64,000 nucleotides of DNA from Hymenobacter sp. J193 (GTDB taxonomy: Bacteria > Bacteroidota > Bacteroidia > Cytophagales > Hymenobacteraceae), in contig NZ_JAJONE010000001.1 of assembly GCF_024700075.1 (NCBI RefSeq), positions 4,363,001 to 4,427,000 on the forward strand, in the 5' to 3' direction. Shown here in pieces: positions 9,095 to 17,842 of the stretch (within the stretch, counting starts at the first letter, position 1; each line of letters starts with the position of its first letter). Position numbers and translations under genes: made by a program. The notes beneath the pieces are model-generated. The model was not told where the DNA came from. It was given only the letters and a program-made list of their open reading frames with translations, and made no database searches.

Positions 9095-10609
9095 ACGCCA
9101 CCACTTCCTCCGTCTCGAAGTAGTACAGCAGCCCGCGCACGTCGGCAAAGCCCAGGCGCTTGAACAGCTGCCCGTACTGGCGCACCAGCTGCTGGTGCCG
9201 GTCTTCGGGCGGTGGCACCCGGAAGTCGAGGAGGGTGACGCGCCCCCGGCCCTCACCCAGCCCGGGCTCAAACACCACCCGGTCGGGCTTATAGTCTTCG
9301 CGGGGGGCGCCGCCTACCAGAATTTCCCGCTCCGTCTCGGCAATGACCCCGGGCTGGAAATACGGGGCCAGCTGCGGATGCTGCACCACTTGGCGCAGAC
9401 GTTGGAGCAGCTCGGGCCGCTCGCGGCGGCTTACCAGCCCCTCTGCCGTGAGCTGCCCCGCCACGCGCTCCACATCCGGGGCCATGATGACACGGCGTAG
9501 GGCAAAGTGCAGCTTGCGGCTCCACTCGCGCTGCTGTTGCTGCTCCGAGAAGTCGAATACGGTGCTGGCGTGCCGCCGCAGCCGCAGGCGCTGCTCCCAG
9601 TCGGCCGTGCTCAGGTTGGTCAGGGCGAATTGGTTGCTGGTTGCCGGTTGTTGGCTGTTCGTTTGGGCTGGTGCCGGGCTGCCGTGATTGAGCACGTAGG
9701 TGAGCTGTTCCTCGTTCCACTGGCCCAGGCTCACGAGGTAACGGTGGAGCAGTTGGGCAATGTTGGTAGCCGGGGCGGTTTCGTCCTTCGCCGATTTACC
9801 GGCGTCGGGGCGGCGGGTGATGATGTAGAGGCGGTGGCGGGGTCGGGTGAAGGCCACGTAGAGCAGGTTGAGGGCTTCCACGAAGGTTTTTTCGCGCTCC
9901 TCGGCGTACTGGTCTGCCAGCACGGTCTGGGCTAGCTCCTTGCGCTGCTTGACCACGGCCACCGGCGGCATTTCGGCCACGGGCTTGTCTTCCGCCGCCA
10001 GCCGGCCCCAGAGGTAGGAGCCCCCGAAGGCCGAGCTGGGCTCGAGGCTCCAGTCAGCCCAGGGTACGATGACCACGCCGTAGGCCAGGCCCTTCGCCTT
10101 GTGCACCGTGGTGATGGTGACGGCCCCGCCGCGTCCGGCCGGGGCGTTGATGCTCAGGTTGCTTTTGCGCTGGTCCCAGTAAGCCAGAAAGTTGCCCAGG
10201 TTGTTGCCGAAGCGCAGGGAGTACTCCAGGGTCAGATCCAGAAAGCGGAACAGATACTCGCTTTCCTCGCGCCGGTGCAGCAGGCCAAACAGGCCCATCA
10301 GCTTCTCGCTCAGCTCGTAGAGGTCGAGGTTGCCGGTTTGCTTTTCCTGCACGTCGTAGCCCAGGCGGCGCAGCTCGTCGAAAAACGGCTTGCTGCGCTC
10401 CTCCTTGGCAATTTCCCCGATGCGCCGGGCGCGGGTAGGGGTAGGCGGCACCCCACGTACCACTTTATCGACCAGCAGCAAAGCCTCCACCCGGGCCAGG
10501 GAGTTGGTAGGCTGGTGCAGCACCCGCAGAATAGCCACCAGCAAATTTACCACTTCGGCAAACTCCAACGACAGCGAATCAGCCGAAATGATGTCATAGC
10601 CCCGCTCTT

Positions 10610-11338
10610 TCAGAAACTTGGCCACCCGCCGGCTCTGGTCGCGGCGGCGGCACAGCACGGCCACGTCTTCCAGCCGGAACCCGTCGGCCAGGGCTTGCTC
10701 CACCAGGGCCAGGGTGAGGTAGAGCGTGCTTTCGTCGTAGTCAAGGGACTCCGCGCCGCTATGGCCGGGCAGGGGTTCGTCGGTATAGCGGCTTTCGGCG
10801 GGGCGGTACAGGCGGGCCGGGGCATCGGGCTGGGTAAGGAGGATTTCGACGTGGGCCTCACCCCCCGGCCCCCCTCTCCCGCGGAGAGGGGGGAGCCTGA
10901 TGACGGTCGTTCTGACGGGGCGGAGCTACTCCGCTCACGCTGCGCAGCCCCGCCGTGCGCGTCAGATTCTGACGGGTTTGGTTTGTTTAGCGCCTGATGA
11001 AGGGTATCAAGTACATTCGGAAGCTGGTGCAGTACCTGCTCGTTAGTAAAGCGAATTATCCGGTAACCAAGTCCTTCTAGTTCGTGGGTGCGGCCTGCGT
11101 CATATTCAGCCTGTTCATGGTCGCCGTGGACTTCGCCATCAATTTCTACGACCAGCAGGGCCGGAATGCACACGAAATCCACGATAAACGAGCCGATGAC
11201 GTGCTGGCGGCGAAACTTCGCGCCCAGCTTACCGTCCCGAAGCTCCTGCCAGAGTACTTCCTCCGCCGGAGTAGGGTGCCGCCGCATTTCCTTGGCAAAA
11301 TTCGATGTCTTCTCCCAGGCGCGTGCATCAGCCGTCAT
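10610..11338 (-). CDS. DUF559 endonuclease-like protein carried by the element in addA
   Basis: DUF559 is related to Vsr-type and restriction endonucleases of the PD-(D/E)XK fold. From the ATG at 11338 the protein has MRRHPTPAEEVLWQELR, then FRRQHVIGSFIVDFVC, then LVVEIDGEVHGDHEQ, the presumed catalytic D...ExD core, and ends its domain with GYRIIRFTNEQVL. The domain is complete and undamaged. There is no stop inside the element: the frame runs through the terminal repeat (SPLSAGEGGRGV) and 80-odd residues of out-of-frame addA, stopping at 10610. It is also in frame with addA upstream, so it may be made as a fusion. Confidence 0.75.
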   Translation of the reverse strand: MTADARAWEKTSNFAKEMRRHPTPAEEVLWQELRDGKLGAKFRRQHVIGSFIVDFVCIPALLVVEIDGEVHGDHEQAEYDAGRTHELEGLGYRIIRFTNEQVLHQLPNVLDTLHQALNKPNPSESDAHGGAAQRERSSSAPSERPSSGSPLSAGEGGRGVRPTSKSSLPSPMPRPACTAPPKAAIPTNPCPAIAARSPLTTTKARSTSPWPWWSKPWPTGSGWKTWPCCAAAATRAGGWPSF

Positions 11339-11479
11339 CACAAACTCGCCTACGGTGCCAGTAGGTAGCAATGGCACCGTATCCGTTGCGGGGCTGCGCA
11401 GCGCGAGCGAAGCAGCTCCGCGTCGTTGCACGGAATCGTCAGGCTCCCCCTCTCCGCGGGAGAGGGGGCCAGGGGGTGA
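10858..11479 (-). mobile_element. 622-bp DUF559 element with terminal inverted repeats
   Basis: Ends on the minus strand are TCACCCCCTGGCCCCCTCTC at 11479 and its imperfect complement at 10858. The terminal repeats match over about 40 bp (ending AGCCTGA) and continue with looser similarity, including GCTGCGCAGCCCCGC-type palindromes, for roughly 100 bp on each side. Each terminus also holds its own palindrome around TCCGCGGGAGA. GGCC flanks both ends (10854-10857, 11480-11483), consistent with a 4-bp target duplication or with a palindromic target. Cargo is a single DUF559 gene; no transposase is visible. Confidence 0.8.
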
Positions 11480-13150
11480 GGCCTGCACAAACTCCGCGTC
11501 GTAAATCTGCTGCACCAGTTCCAGCTGCGGGTGGCTCTGGGAAACGTGCGTAAAAAAGTCGTTGTTGAACTGGATGATCTGCGGGCCCGAGCGGTAATTG
11601 GTTTGTAGGGAAGCCGGTTCCAGGGCGCCTTCCAGCCCGATATAGCGCGCTTCCAGAATGTCGCGGGTTTCCTCATCCTGGGCGCGGTTGATGAGCGGCA
11701 GCGTGTGGCCCTGGTACAGGCGCAGAATCTGCTCCATTTCGCCCCCGCGCCAGCGGTAGATGGCCTGCTTGGCGTCGCCCACAGCTAGGCTCAGGTTGCC
11801 GCCCGCCACGGCGTTTTCCACCAGCGGCAGCAGGTTGTTCCACTGCAGTTCCGAGGTGTCCTGAAACTCGTCGATGAGCAGGTGCTGGTATTTCTCGCCC
11901 AGCCGCTCGTACAGAAACGGCACTGGCTCGCGCAGCACTATCTGGGCCAGCCGCCGGTTGAACTCCCCAATCAGCACCACGTTGCGGTCCTGACTTACCT
12001 GCTGCACGGCCTTGCTCAGCTCACTCAGCAGCGACACGTGAAACAGCTGCGGCAGCATTCCTTCGATCAGCAGATACTGGCTCAGATACTGGTCGCGCCG
12101 CTGCTCAAGCTCCTGGAATACCTGCGTCAGCTCACCCGCCACAGCTTCCAGCGCGGGCTTCAGCGGACCTTTCATAGCATCGGCGCTGCCCCACTTGCCT
12201 GTCTCCGCCGCCTTGCGGGCCGTAGCGGTAGGGACGCTGCCCGGCTCCTCCAGCCAGCGCAGTGGCTTGGTGAAGTGCGAGTGCACGCCCCGACTGCCGC
12301 CCGCCAGCTGGTCGGGCACGAGGCCATGCTGAGCTAACGCGGCCGTGGCCCGGTCGCCGAGGGCCTGCATGTCGGTCTGCATCTGCTCCCGGCGCTGCTT
12401 GAGGGTTTTGTGCAGGGTACGAAACTCCTTCAGCTCCATCTGCTGCAGCTGGGCCACGGCCTCATGCACCGACTCATTCAGCAGAAACTTGCCGAAGCGC
12501 ATCATCTCGTCGGGCAGCTGGTTCCAGCTGCGGCCTTCCTCGGCCTTGCTCAGGGCGTAGTCCTGCAGGGTGCGCGTGAGCAGGGCGTGCTCCTCGCCGC
12601 GGTTTACCTTATCCAGCAGCAAAGCCACCGCCGCGTGCAGTATGGATTCGTCGTCGAGCTCCACCTCGAAGGCAGCCGGCAAGCCCAGCTCCCGCGTGAA
12701 AGCCTGCACCACCCGCTGCACAAACGAGTCGATGGTACTCACGGCGAAGTCGGCGTAGTGGTAGAGCACCAGCTTGAACGTTTGCTGGGCCCGGCGGCGC
12801 AGCTGCTGCTGGCGCTGCTCGGGCGTGTCCAGCGTGCGGGGCAGCAGACCGTCGGCGTACAGCTCCTCGGCCAGCTCGGCCAGCAGCGTGTCGGCTTTGG
12901 TATCAATGCCGGGGTTGGAAAACCCGCGCAATGCCCCAATGATACGCTCCTTCATTTCGGCCGCGGCGGCGTTGGTGAAGGTAATGGCCAGAATGCTCTT
13001 GTAGTAGCCCGCTTCGTTGGCGCCCAGGGCCAGCCGCAGGTATTCCTTGGTAAGCTGATAGGTTTTGCCGGAGCCGGCAGAAGCGGAATAGATGCGGAAG
13101 GTAGCGGACATAGGGCGGAAATAATCTACGGTAAAGGTCGCAGGAATGCG

Positions 13151-13178
13151 TTGATTGCAATGATAAAAGCTACTTTCA
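13151..13178 (+). promoter_or_regulatory. Promoter for the membrane protein at 13183
   Basis: TTG at 13151-13153, 17 bases, then TACTTTCA at 13171-13178 fits the Bacteroidota pattern TTG-N17-23-TAnnTTTG with one change. The -7 element ends 4 bases before the ATG at 13183, implying a nearly leaderless message. Confidence 0.45.
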
Positions 13179-13182
13179 CCTC

Positions 13183-13623
13183 ATGCTACGCCATATTCAT
13201 ACTGCTAAGCCGCATTGGAATTACTTACTGATTCTTCTGTTCATGCTTCTGTTGGCCTGCACACTGGATTCGCAGTTCGAGAAGGGTGGGATGGAAGCGA
13301 ACCACCAGTACATTTTAGTGATGGGCGTTATCCTAGCCTGTTACTTGCTGCCCAGTCAGGCTAAGCATATTACGTTGGCTGAGAAGCTTGTTCTACCAAT
13401 AGTGCTGGCTCCCTTTGCCTTCGTGCTGGGGCTCTTATTCTCTGGTGTCCTGCTATACAGCGCCAGCTCCTTAACAGGGAATTCTGGATTTGTTGATTTA
13501 GAGGAAGCTCCAACCGACGTGGTATTGCTGGCCGATTTTCTATGGTATGCCTCTACGATTATCGGCTACAAAGTGCTAACTAAAGCCTTTCGTACTCTTT
13601 TCTATACAGACCTGCGGGACTAG
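13183..13623 (+). CDS. Hypothetical membrane protein
   Basis: 146 residues with three or four hydrophobic segments (NYLLILLFMLLLACTL, YILVMGVILACYLLP, LVLPIVLAPFAFVLGLLFSG and a weaker C-terminal one). No known domain recognised. Located divergently from addA with only about 70 bp between the starts. Base composition is lower in G+C than the flanking housekeeping genes. Confidence 0.65.
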   Translation: MLRHIHTAKPHWNYLLILLFMLLLACTLDSQFEKGGMEANHQYILVMGVILACYLLPSQAKHITLAEKLVLPIVLAPFAFVLGLLFSGVLLYSASSLTGNSGFVDLEEAPTDVVLLADFLWYASTIIGYKVLTKAFRTLFYTDLRD

Positions 13624-13709
13624 CTTGCCTTACATCCGCGCTGATTTAGCTGCTGCTACAGCATGAATAGGGCTTTATATTGTGCTTTTCTAGATTGATA
13701 TTCTTGCTT

Positions 13710-14075
13710 ATGGGAGCAGCGGTAAAATCCTATGTCTTTGACAACTGGTATCCGTCGTTGGAAGAATGCCTGGCGCTTGTATACAAGAAGTATGATAGGA
13801 AATTAATGGTGTTCATCAAGCATAATCACTTTGATCCTGACACTGAAGAGGAACTGAACACGGGATTAGCCAGTGACTACGCCTATAGGTTCGTAGATTC
13901 AGCTATAGAAGATGTGGATGGATTTGGACGGTATCGGCCAGTTGATTTTTCCAGAATGGAATACGAGGGACAGAAGTATATCTTTTTGTCAACAGGCGCT
14001 TCCGAATTGGGTTCGGCAATTATGACCATCCTTGCTGATGTATTAATTGAGCTGGGCGGCCGAGAAACGAAATAA
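13710..14075 (+). CDS. Hypothetical soluble protein
   Basis: 121 residues from the ATG at 13710 (MGAAVKSYVFDNWYPSLEEC). An in-frame TTG at 13680 would add ten residues but is less likely. The protein is acidic with no signal peptide, membrane helix or recognisable motif. It follows the small membrane protein on the same strand and is low in G+C; both could be accessory genes. Family unknown. Confidence 0.6.
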   Translation: MGAAVKSYVFDNWYPSLEECLALVYKKYDRKLMVFIKHNHFDPDTEEELNTGLASDYAYRFVDSAIEDVDGFGRYRPVDFSRMEYEGQKYIFLSTGASELGSAIMTILADVLIELGGRETK

Positions 14076-14081
14076 CTCATC

Positions 14082-14495
14082 CTATACCGCCTCCCAAACC
14101 CGTGCCGCCACCTCTGGCGTGATGCGCATGGGCCGCATGGTTTTGGGGTCGAGGAGCACCCACTGGGTTTCGGCCTCGCAGAGCAGCTTGCCATCCGCGG
14201 CCCGCTCGATGCGCACGTGCCGCTGTGAGGTCACGCCTTCCATTTTTGATACCCAGGTGATGCAGCGCAGCTCGTCGCCGAGCAGGGCGGGAGCGAGGTA
14301 GCGGATGTTGTGCTCCCTTACCACCCACACGTAGTTCGGCTGCTCCTCGGCGGGCGTAGCGGCCAGCCAGTGCGCCCCAGCTGTATCCTGCACCCACTGC
14401 ACGTAGCGCACGTTGTTGGCGTGGTTCAGCGCGTCAATGTCCTCGGGCTGTACCGTGATGAAGTGCGTAAAGCGGAAAGGAGTGGGTGCATCCAT
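14082..14495 (-). CDS. Acyl-CoA thioesterase, 4HBT hotdog family
   Basis: Hotdog-fold thioesterase of the 4-hydroxybenzoyl-CoA type, which hydrolyses acyl-CoA or acyl-ACP. The family signature is present near the N-terminus: QPEDIDALNHANNVRYVQW, where the Asp followed by NHANN contains the catalytic acid and oxyanion-helix start. Later strands (WVVREHNIRYLAPALLGDEL, VTSQRHVRIERAADG) fit the fold. Start set at the ATG at 14495 (MDAPTP), giving 137 residues. Substrate chain length cannot be told. Confidence 0.85.
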   Translation of the reverse strand: MDAPTPFRFTHFITVQPEDIDALNHANNVRYVQWVQDTAGAHWLAATPAEEQPNYVWVVREHNIRYLAPALLGDELRCITWVSKMEGVTSQRHVRIERAADGKLLCEAETQWVLLDPKTMRPMRITPEVAARVWEAV

Positions 14496-14649
14496 AAAGC
14501 AGGCAGAATACCAGCCCAAAGCTAACAGGTTTCGCAGGGTGGCCGGAATATAGCTTTATCCACAGTTCGCCAACCGTCGCCAACTGTTGGGTTATCAGTT
14601 GTATGTCAGATATTACTGACCACGGATAGCCATTGCCATAAATAATCCG

Positions 14650-14837
14650 TACCTTTGCAGCCGCATTTGAGAACGGCCACGTTCCGCGCAGCTTGTGAGC
14701 TGCCTTTAAAAAAACCTGTTGGGCCGGCTTTGTCTTCCGTCCGTTGCTTCCGTCACTTGTCGTTGTGTAGAGTGGGAGAAGAGCGTCGCTGAATCCGCTG
14801 TTTTCAGAGCTATAGTCTCCACTCCATTATCACAGAC
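14650..14837 (+). promoter_or_regulatory. -7 element and long leader of the DEAD-box helicase gene
   Basis: TACCTTTG at 14650-14657 matches the -7 consensus exactly. The transcript would carry a leader of about 175 bases before the ATG at 14838, unusually long compared with neighbours. It contains a small hairpin (GCAGCT TGTG AGCTGC near 14690-14705) followed by an A-rich stretch. Long structured leaders are typical of cold-induced RNA helicase and cold-shock genes, so post-transcriptional control is plausible. Confidence 0.45.
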
Positions 14838-16808
14838 ATGGAACAAGAAAAGGTAAAAATGAAATTCAGCGAGCTGACCCTCTCTGAAGAAATGCAGCGC
14901 GCCATTGCTGAAGTTGGGTACGAAGAAGCTTCCCCCATTCAGGAAGCCGCTATTCCCGTGATGCTGCAGGGCCGCGACGTAATCGGGCAGGCCCAGACGG
15001 GTACCGGTAAAACCGCCGCCTTCGCCATCCCCGCCATCGAAATGGTTGATACGGAGTCGCGTGAGGTGCAGGCCATTGTGCTCTGCCCCACCCGTGAGCT
15101 GGCCGTACAGGTTTCCGGCGAAATCCAGAAGCTGGGCAAGTACAAGCGTGGCTTGGCCGTAGTGCCGATTTACGGCGGTAGCTCCTACGACCGGCAGTTC
15201 CGCGCCCTAGAGCGCGGCGTGCAGATCGTGATTGGTACGCCCGGCCGCGTGATGGACCACATCGAGCGGGGCACCCTCAAGCTGGATGCCTGCAAGATGA
15301 TCATCCTCGACGAAGCCGACGAAATGCTCGACATGGGCTTCCGCGACGACATCGAAACGGTGCTCAAGAAAATGCCTGAGCAGCGCCAGACGGTATTCTT
15401 CTCGGCTACCATGAGCAAGCCGATCATGGAGATGACCAAGCGCTACCAGAAGGATCCGCAGATCGTGAAGGTCAACCATCAGGAAATGACGGTGACCAAC
15501 ATCGAGCAGAGCTACTTCGAGGTGCGTGGCCCCCAGAAGAAAGATGTGCTGACGCGTCTGATCGACATGTACAACATCAAGTCGGGCATCGTCTTCGCCA
15601 ACACGAAGCGCATGGTGGATGAGATTGTGGGCGACTTGCAGGCCAAAGGCTACTTCGCCGAAGGTTTGCACGGCGACATGGGCCAGCAACAGCGCCAGAA
15701 CACCCTCGACAAATTCCGCAAAGGCACCCTGGAAATCCTCGTAGCCACCGACGTAGCCGCCCGCGGCATCGACGTGGAGAACGTGGAAGTGGTCGTCAAC
15801 TACGACCTGCCCGCCGACGAGGAATACTACGTGCACCGCATCGGCCGCACGGGCCGCGCCGGCAAAACGGGTAAGGCCTTCACCTTCGTGAGCGGCCGCG
15901 ACATCTACAAGCTGCGCGACATCATGCGCTTCACCAAAGCCACCATCAAGCAGGAGCGCGTGCCCAGCTTCGAAGATGTGTCGGAGGTGAAAACCACGCT
16001 GATGCTGAACTCCATCAAGGAAGTAATTGAAAAGGGTAACCTGGACAAATACATTGCCCGCGTGCAGCGTCTTATCGATCAGGACCAGGAAGATGGTGTT
16101 ACGTCCCTCGACGTGGCTGCTGCCCTGCTGAAAATGACGATGAAGGAAGACAAGCGCGCCCAGGAAAGCCTCGACGCCAGCCGCACCCAAGGTGCTGCCC
16201 GCCCCGGCTTCACGCGCCTCTTCGTTACGATGGGCAAGAAAGACCGTCTGCACCCCCGCGACATCGTGGACCTGATTGCCGAAAACACCAGCCTCACGGC
16301 CGGTAAAGTTGGTGATATTGCCCTCTACGACAAGTTCAGCTTCGTGGAAGTGCCCAATGAGTTCGTGGAAGAAGTTATCAGCCAGCTCGGCCGCAGCTCT
16401 ATCCAGGGCCGGCCGGTAGCCTTCAATATTGCTACGCCCCGCCAGGAAGGTGATGCGCAGCAGGAAGGCGGCAACCGCGGCGGCTTCGGCGGCGGTGAGC
16501 GTCCGCGTCGGGGCCCAGGTGGGTTCGGCGGTGGCGACCGTCGTGAAGGCGGTAGCTCCTACGGCGGCAACCGCAGTGGCGGCTCTTATGGGGGCAACCG
16601 GGGCGGCAGCTCTTTCGGCGGCGACCGTCGTGAAGGCGGCAGCTCCTACGGTGGCAACCGCGGTGGCGGAAGCTACGGCGGCAACCGGGGCGGTGGCTCC
16701 TTCGGCGGTGACCGTCGTGAAGGCGGCAGCTCCTACGGTGGCAACCGCGGTGGCGGAAGCAGCGGTGGCTACAAAGGCAAGCGCGAAGACAACAACTTCG
16801 ACGAATAG
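14838..16808 (+). CDS. deaD: DEAD-box ATP-dependent RNA helicase, CsdA/DeaD type
   Basis: 656-residue RNA helicase used in ribosome assembly and RNA turnover, especially in the cold. Core motifs are in order: Q-motif region (PIQEAAIPVMLQG), AQTGTGKT (about 51-58), PTREL, DEAD (about 158), SAT, and [10 protein letters not shown]. After the core comes a DbpA-like RNA-binding domain (LFVTMGKKDRLHPRDIVDLI through FVEEVISQL, about 465-535). A Gly/Arg/Ser-rich tail follows, built from a 29-residue unit repeated almost three times. Long leader upstream; two terminators downstream. Confidence 0.93.
   Translation: MEQEKVKMKFSELTLSEEMQRAIAEVGYEEASPIQEAAIPVMLQGRDVIGQAQTGTGKTAAFAIPAIEMVDTESREVQAIVLCPTRELAVQVSGEIQKLGKYKRGLAVVPIYGGSSYDRQFRALERGVQIVIGTPGRVMDHIERGTLKLDACKMIILDEADEMLDMGFRDDIETVLKKMPEQRQTVFFSATMSKPIMEMTKRYQKDPQIVKVNHQEMTVTNIEQSYFEVRGPQKKDVLTRLIDMYNIKSGIVFANTKRMVDEIVGDLQAKGYFAEGLHGDMGQQQRQNTLDKFRKGTLEILVATDVAARGIDVENVEVVVNYDLPADEEYYVHRIGRTGRAGKTGKAFTFVSGRDIYKLRDIMRFTKATIKQERVPSFEDVSEVKTTLMLNSIKEVIEKGNLDKYIARVQRLIDQDQEDGVTSLDVAAALLKMTMKEDKRAQESLDASRTQGAARPGFTRLFVTMGKKDRLHPRDIVDLIAENTSLTAGKVGDIALYDKFSFVEVPNEFVEEVISQLGRSSIQGRPVAFNIATPRQEGDAQQEGGNRGGFGGGERPRRGPGGFGGGDRREGGSSYGGNRSGGSYGGNRGGSSFGGDRREGGSSYGGNRGGGSYGGNRGGGSFGGDRREGGSSYGGNRGGGSSGGYKGKREDNNFDE
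16536..16790 (+). repeat. 87-bp tandem repeat coding for the Gly/Arg-rich tail
   Basis: Units begin at 16536, 16623 and 16710 (each GACCGTCGTGAAGGCGG), giving a period of exactly 87 bp and slightly under three copies. Each unit encodes 29 residues of the form DRREGGSSYGGNRGGGSYGG. In-frame length changes would alter only tail length. Confidence 0.85.
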
Positions 16809-16911
16809 AACCCCGGAACCGAGGATTCTGACCCACAGATTGGCTACGCCAAACTCCGTTTCGTGCGGATTTAGCTGAGCGCACAGATTTCGTGGACGAT
16901 CCACAATAGAC

Positions 16912-16939
16912 AAAAGGCTCCGTGTTTACGGAGCCTTTT
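16912..16939 (+). terminator. Intrinsic terminator after deaD
   Basis: 12-bp perfect stem AAAAGGCTCCGT with GTTT loop and a trailing TTTT run; can act in both directions. Confidence 0.8.
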
Positions 16940-16977
16940 GTGTTTTCCCGCCTGACTGTTGAATGCCTGCGAAACAG

Positions 16978-17006
16978 AAAAGAGCCGCTCGATGAGCGGC
17001 TCTTTT
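16978..17006. terminator. Second intrinsic terminator between convergent genes
   Basis: Stem AAAAGAGCCGCTC with a 3-base loop and TTTT tail; symmetrical, so it can serve both deaD and the convergent DUF2383 gene. Confidence 0.8.
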
Positions 17007-17094
17007 CTTGAATTTTATTGCCCACAGAATCCGCGTAGTCCGAAGAATTCGCACGAAACGAAGTTCGGCGCAGCCAACGCGGGGCTTCGTCTTT

Positions 17095-17541
17095 CTACTT
17101 GGATGAGTCGCGGAGGGTGCGGATTTCGTCGTGGGCAGCCTGCACTCCCTGATATTGCTTTTCTACTACGGTTTTAAGTTGGCCGGGCAGGTCCTGGGCT
17201 TTAAGAGCGGTCTGGTAGGCTTTCACTGCATAGTCTTCGCCCCGTTCGCACTCGTTCAGGATGCTCTTGTTGTCTTTGCTGGTTAGGGCCCCTTTCAGGT
17301 TGATCCAGGCACGGTGCACCGTACCCGTCACTGAAGACTCTTCGTCGGGCTTCAGGTTCAGCTTAAACATCTGGTCTTCCAGCTCGGTAATAAATTCGGA
17401 GCGCTGGGCGGCGTACTTCTTGAAGGTGTCCTTCAGTTGGGTATCCTCTACGTCGGTCATTGCTTCGGCGTAGCCTTTCTGCCCATCTTTCAGGGTTTCA
17501 ATCAGTTCGTTTACGAGGGCTTGGGTGGCTTTGGCTTCCAT
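17095..17541 (-). CDS. DUF2383 / PA2169-family four-helix-bundle protein
   Basis: 148-residue all-helical, ferritin-like protein. The sequence matches the DUF2383 pattern: ALVNELIETLKDGQKGYAEA at the start, LKDTFKKYAAQRSEFITELE in the middle, and CERGEDYAVKAYQTAL later, with Glu and His spaced as in ferritin-like bundles. Start set at the ATG at 17541 (MEAKAT); the in-frame extension upstream is not needed. Members are usually linked to stress responses, but no activity is established. Convergent with deaD. Confidence 0.8.
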   Translation of the reverse strand: MEAKATQALVNELIETLKDGQKGYAEAMTDVEDTQLKDTFKKYAAQRSEFITELEDQMFKLNLKPDEESSVTGTVHRAWINLKGALTSKDNKSILNECERGEDYAVKAYQTALKAQDLPGQLKTVVEKQYQGVQAAHDEIRTLRDSSK

Positions 17542-17675
17542 GATCTGAGAATAGTTTTGGATGTGGGAAAGAGAAACTACAGCTTCCTTTACTGCCAAAA
17601 CTTACGCAGGGTTGCGAGCGGTGAGTTGGTGAAAGAGTGAGATAGGGCGCTTGCGGGGTAGGTCATCTCAGTCAT

Positions 17676-17818
17676 GGCGAGCGTAGCAGAGCTATCTGTC
17701 CTGAACAAAACCAGCCCCCATCTTTCTACCACTATGTCCTTGATGATGGCGCGAATCAAGAGCTTTTCACTTTTCAGGGACTGGGGCCTTGTCCGGGACG
17801 GATAGCTTCGGCTCCGCC
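17676..17818. repeat. REP-like imperfect inverted repeat
   Basis: Left arm 17676-17702 (GGCGAGCGTAGCAGAGCTAT...) and right arm 17796-17818 (GGACGGATAGCTTCGGCT...) pair imperfectly across about 95 bp. It occupies the 300-bp gap between the DUF2383 gene and the flavoprotein gene. No gene was seen in this gap. Confidence 0.5.
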
Positions 17819-17842
17819 TTACAGGGCCAACTCACCACGCCA

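Larger units (their letters stand above)
9084..13111 (-). pseudogene. addA: AddA-like UvrD/RecB helicase, split by a DUF559 element
   Basis: Superfamily-1 helicase subunit of an AddAB-type resection enzyme. The first 544 residues carry Walker A (SASAGSGKTY, from residue 9), the DEFQDTS box (about 412), GDAKQAIYRWRGG and TNYRSGPQIIQF. Residues encoded below 10853 continue the protein in another frame, with TTVHKAKG (motif V) and YVAFTRPRHRLY (motif VI). A 622-bp element at 10858-11479 separates the halves. Removing it with one GGCC copy joins CAG GCC CAC GTC in frame and gives 1133 residues. As it stands, translation yields AddA-N fused to DUF559, and the C-terminal half would need its own start (GTG at 10703). 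Loss of helicase function is the likely result. Confidence 0.85.
16833..17081. repeat. Imperfect inverted repeat enclosing two terminators
   Basis: Arms at about 16833-16894 and 17022-17081 share TTGGCT(A/G)CGCC(A/G)AACT(T/C)CGTTTCGTGCG read inward. The arms begin just after the deaD stop codon and the loop holds two intrinsic hairpins. Same family as the elements at 21457-21653 and, more loosely, 23721-23880. Confidence 0.7.

Noticed and set aside
9635..9665. GGTTGCTGGTTGCCGGTTG-like run inside addA considered as an insertion
   Set aside because: It is in frame and encodes a plausible Gln/Ser/Asn linker (NSQQPATSNQ); no repeat ends were found.
16536..16790. Regular repeats considered as a CRISPR array
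   Set aside because: Units are contiguous, 87 bp, in frame, and code for a Gly/Arg-rich tail; there are no spacers.
15207..16913. 568-codon minus-strand frame opposite deaD
   Set aside because: Antisense of the helicase core and repeat tail; composition is typical of a shadow frame.
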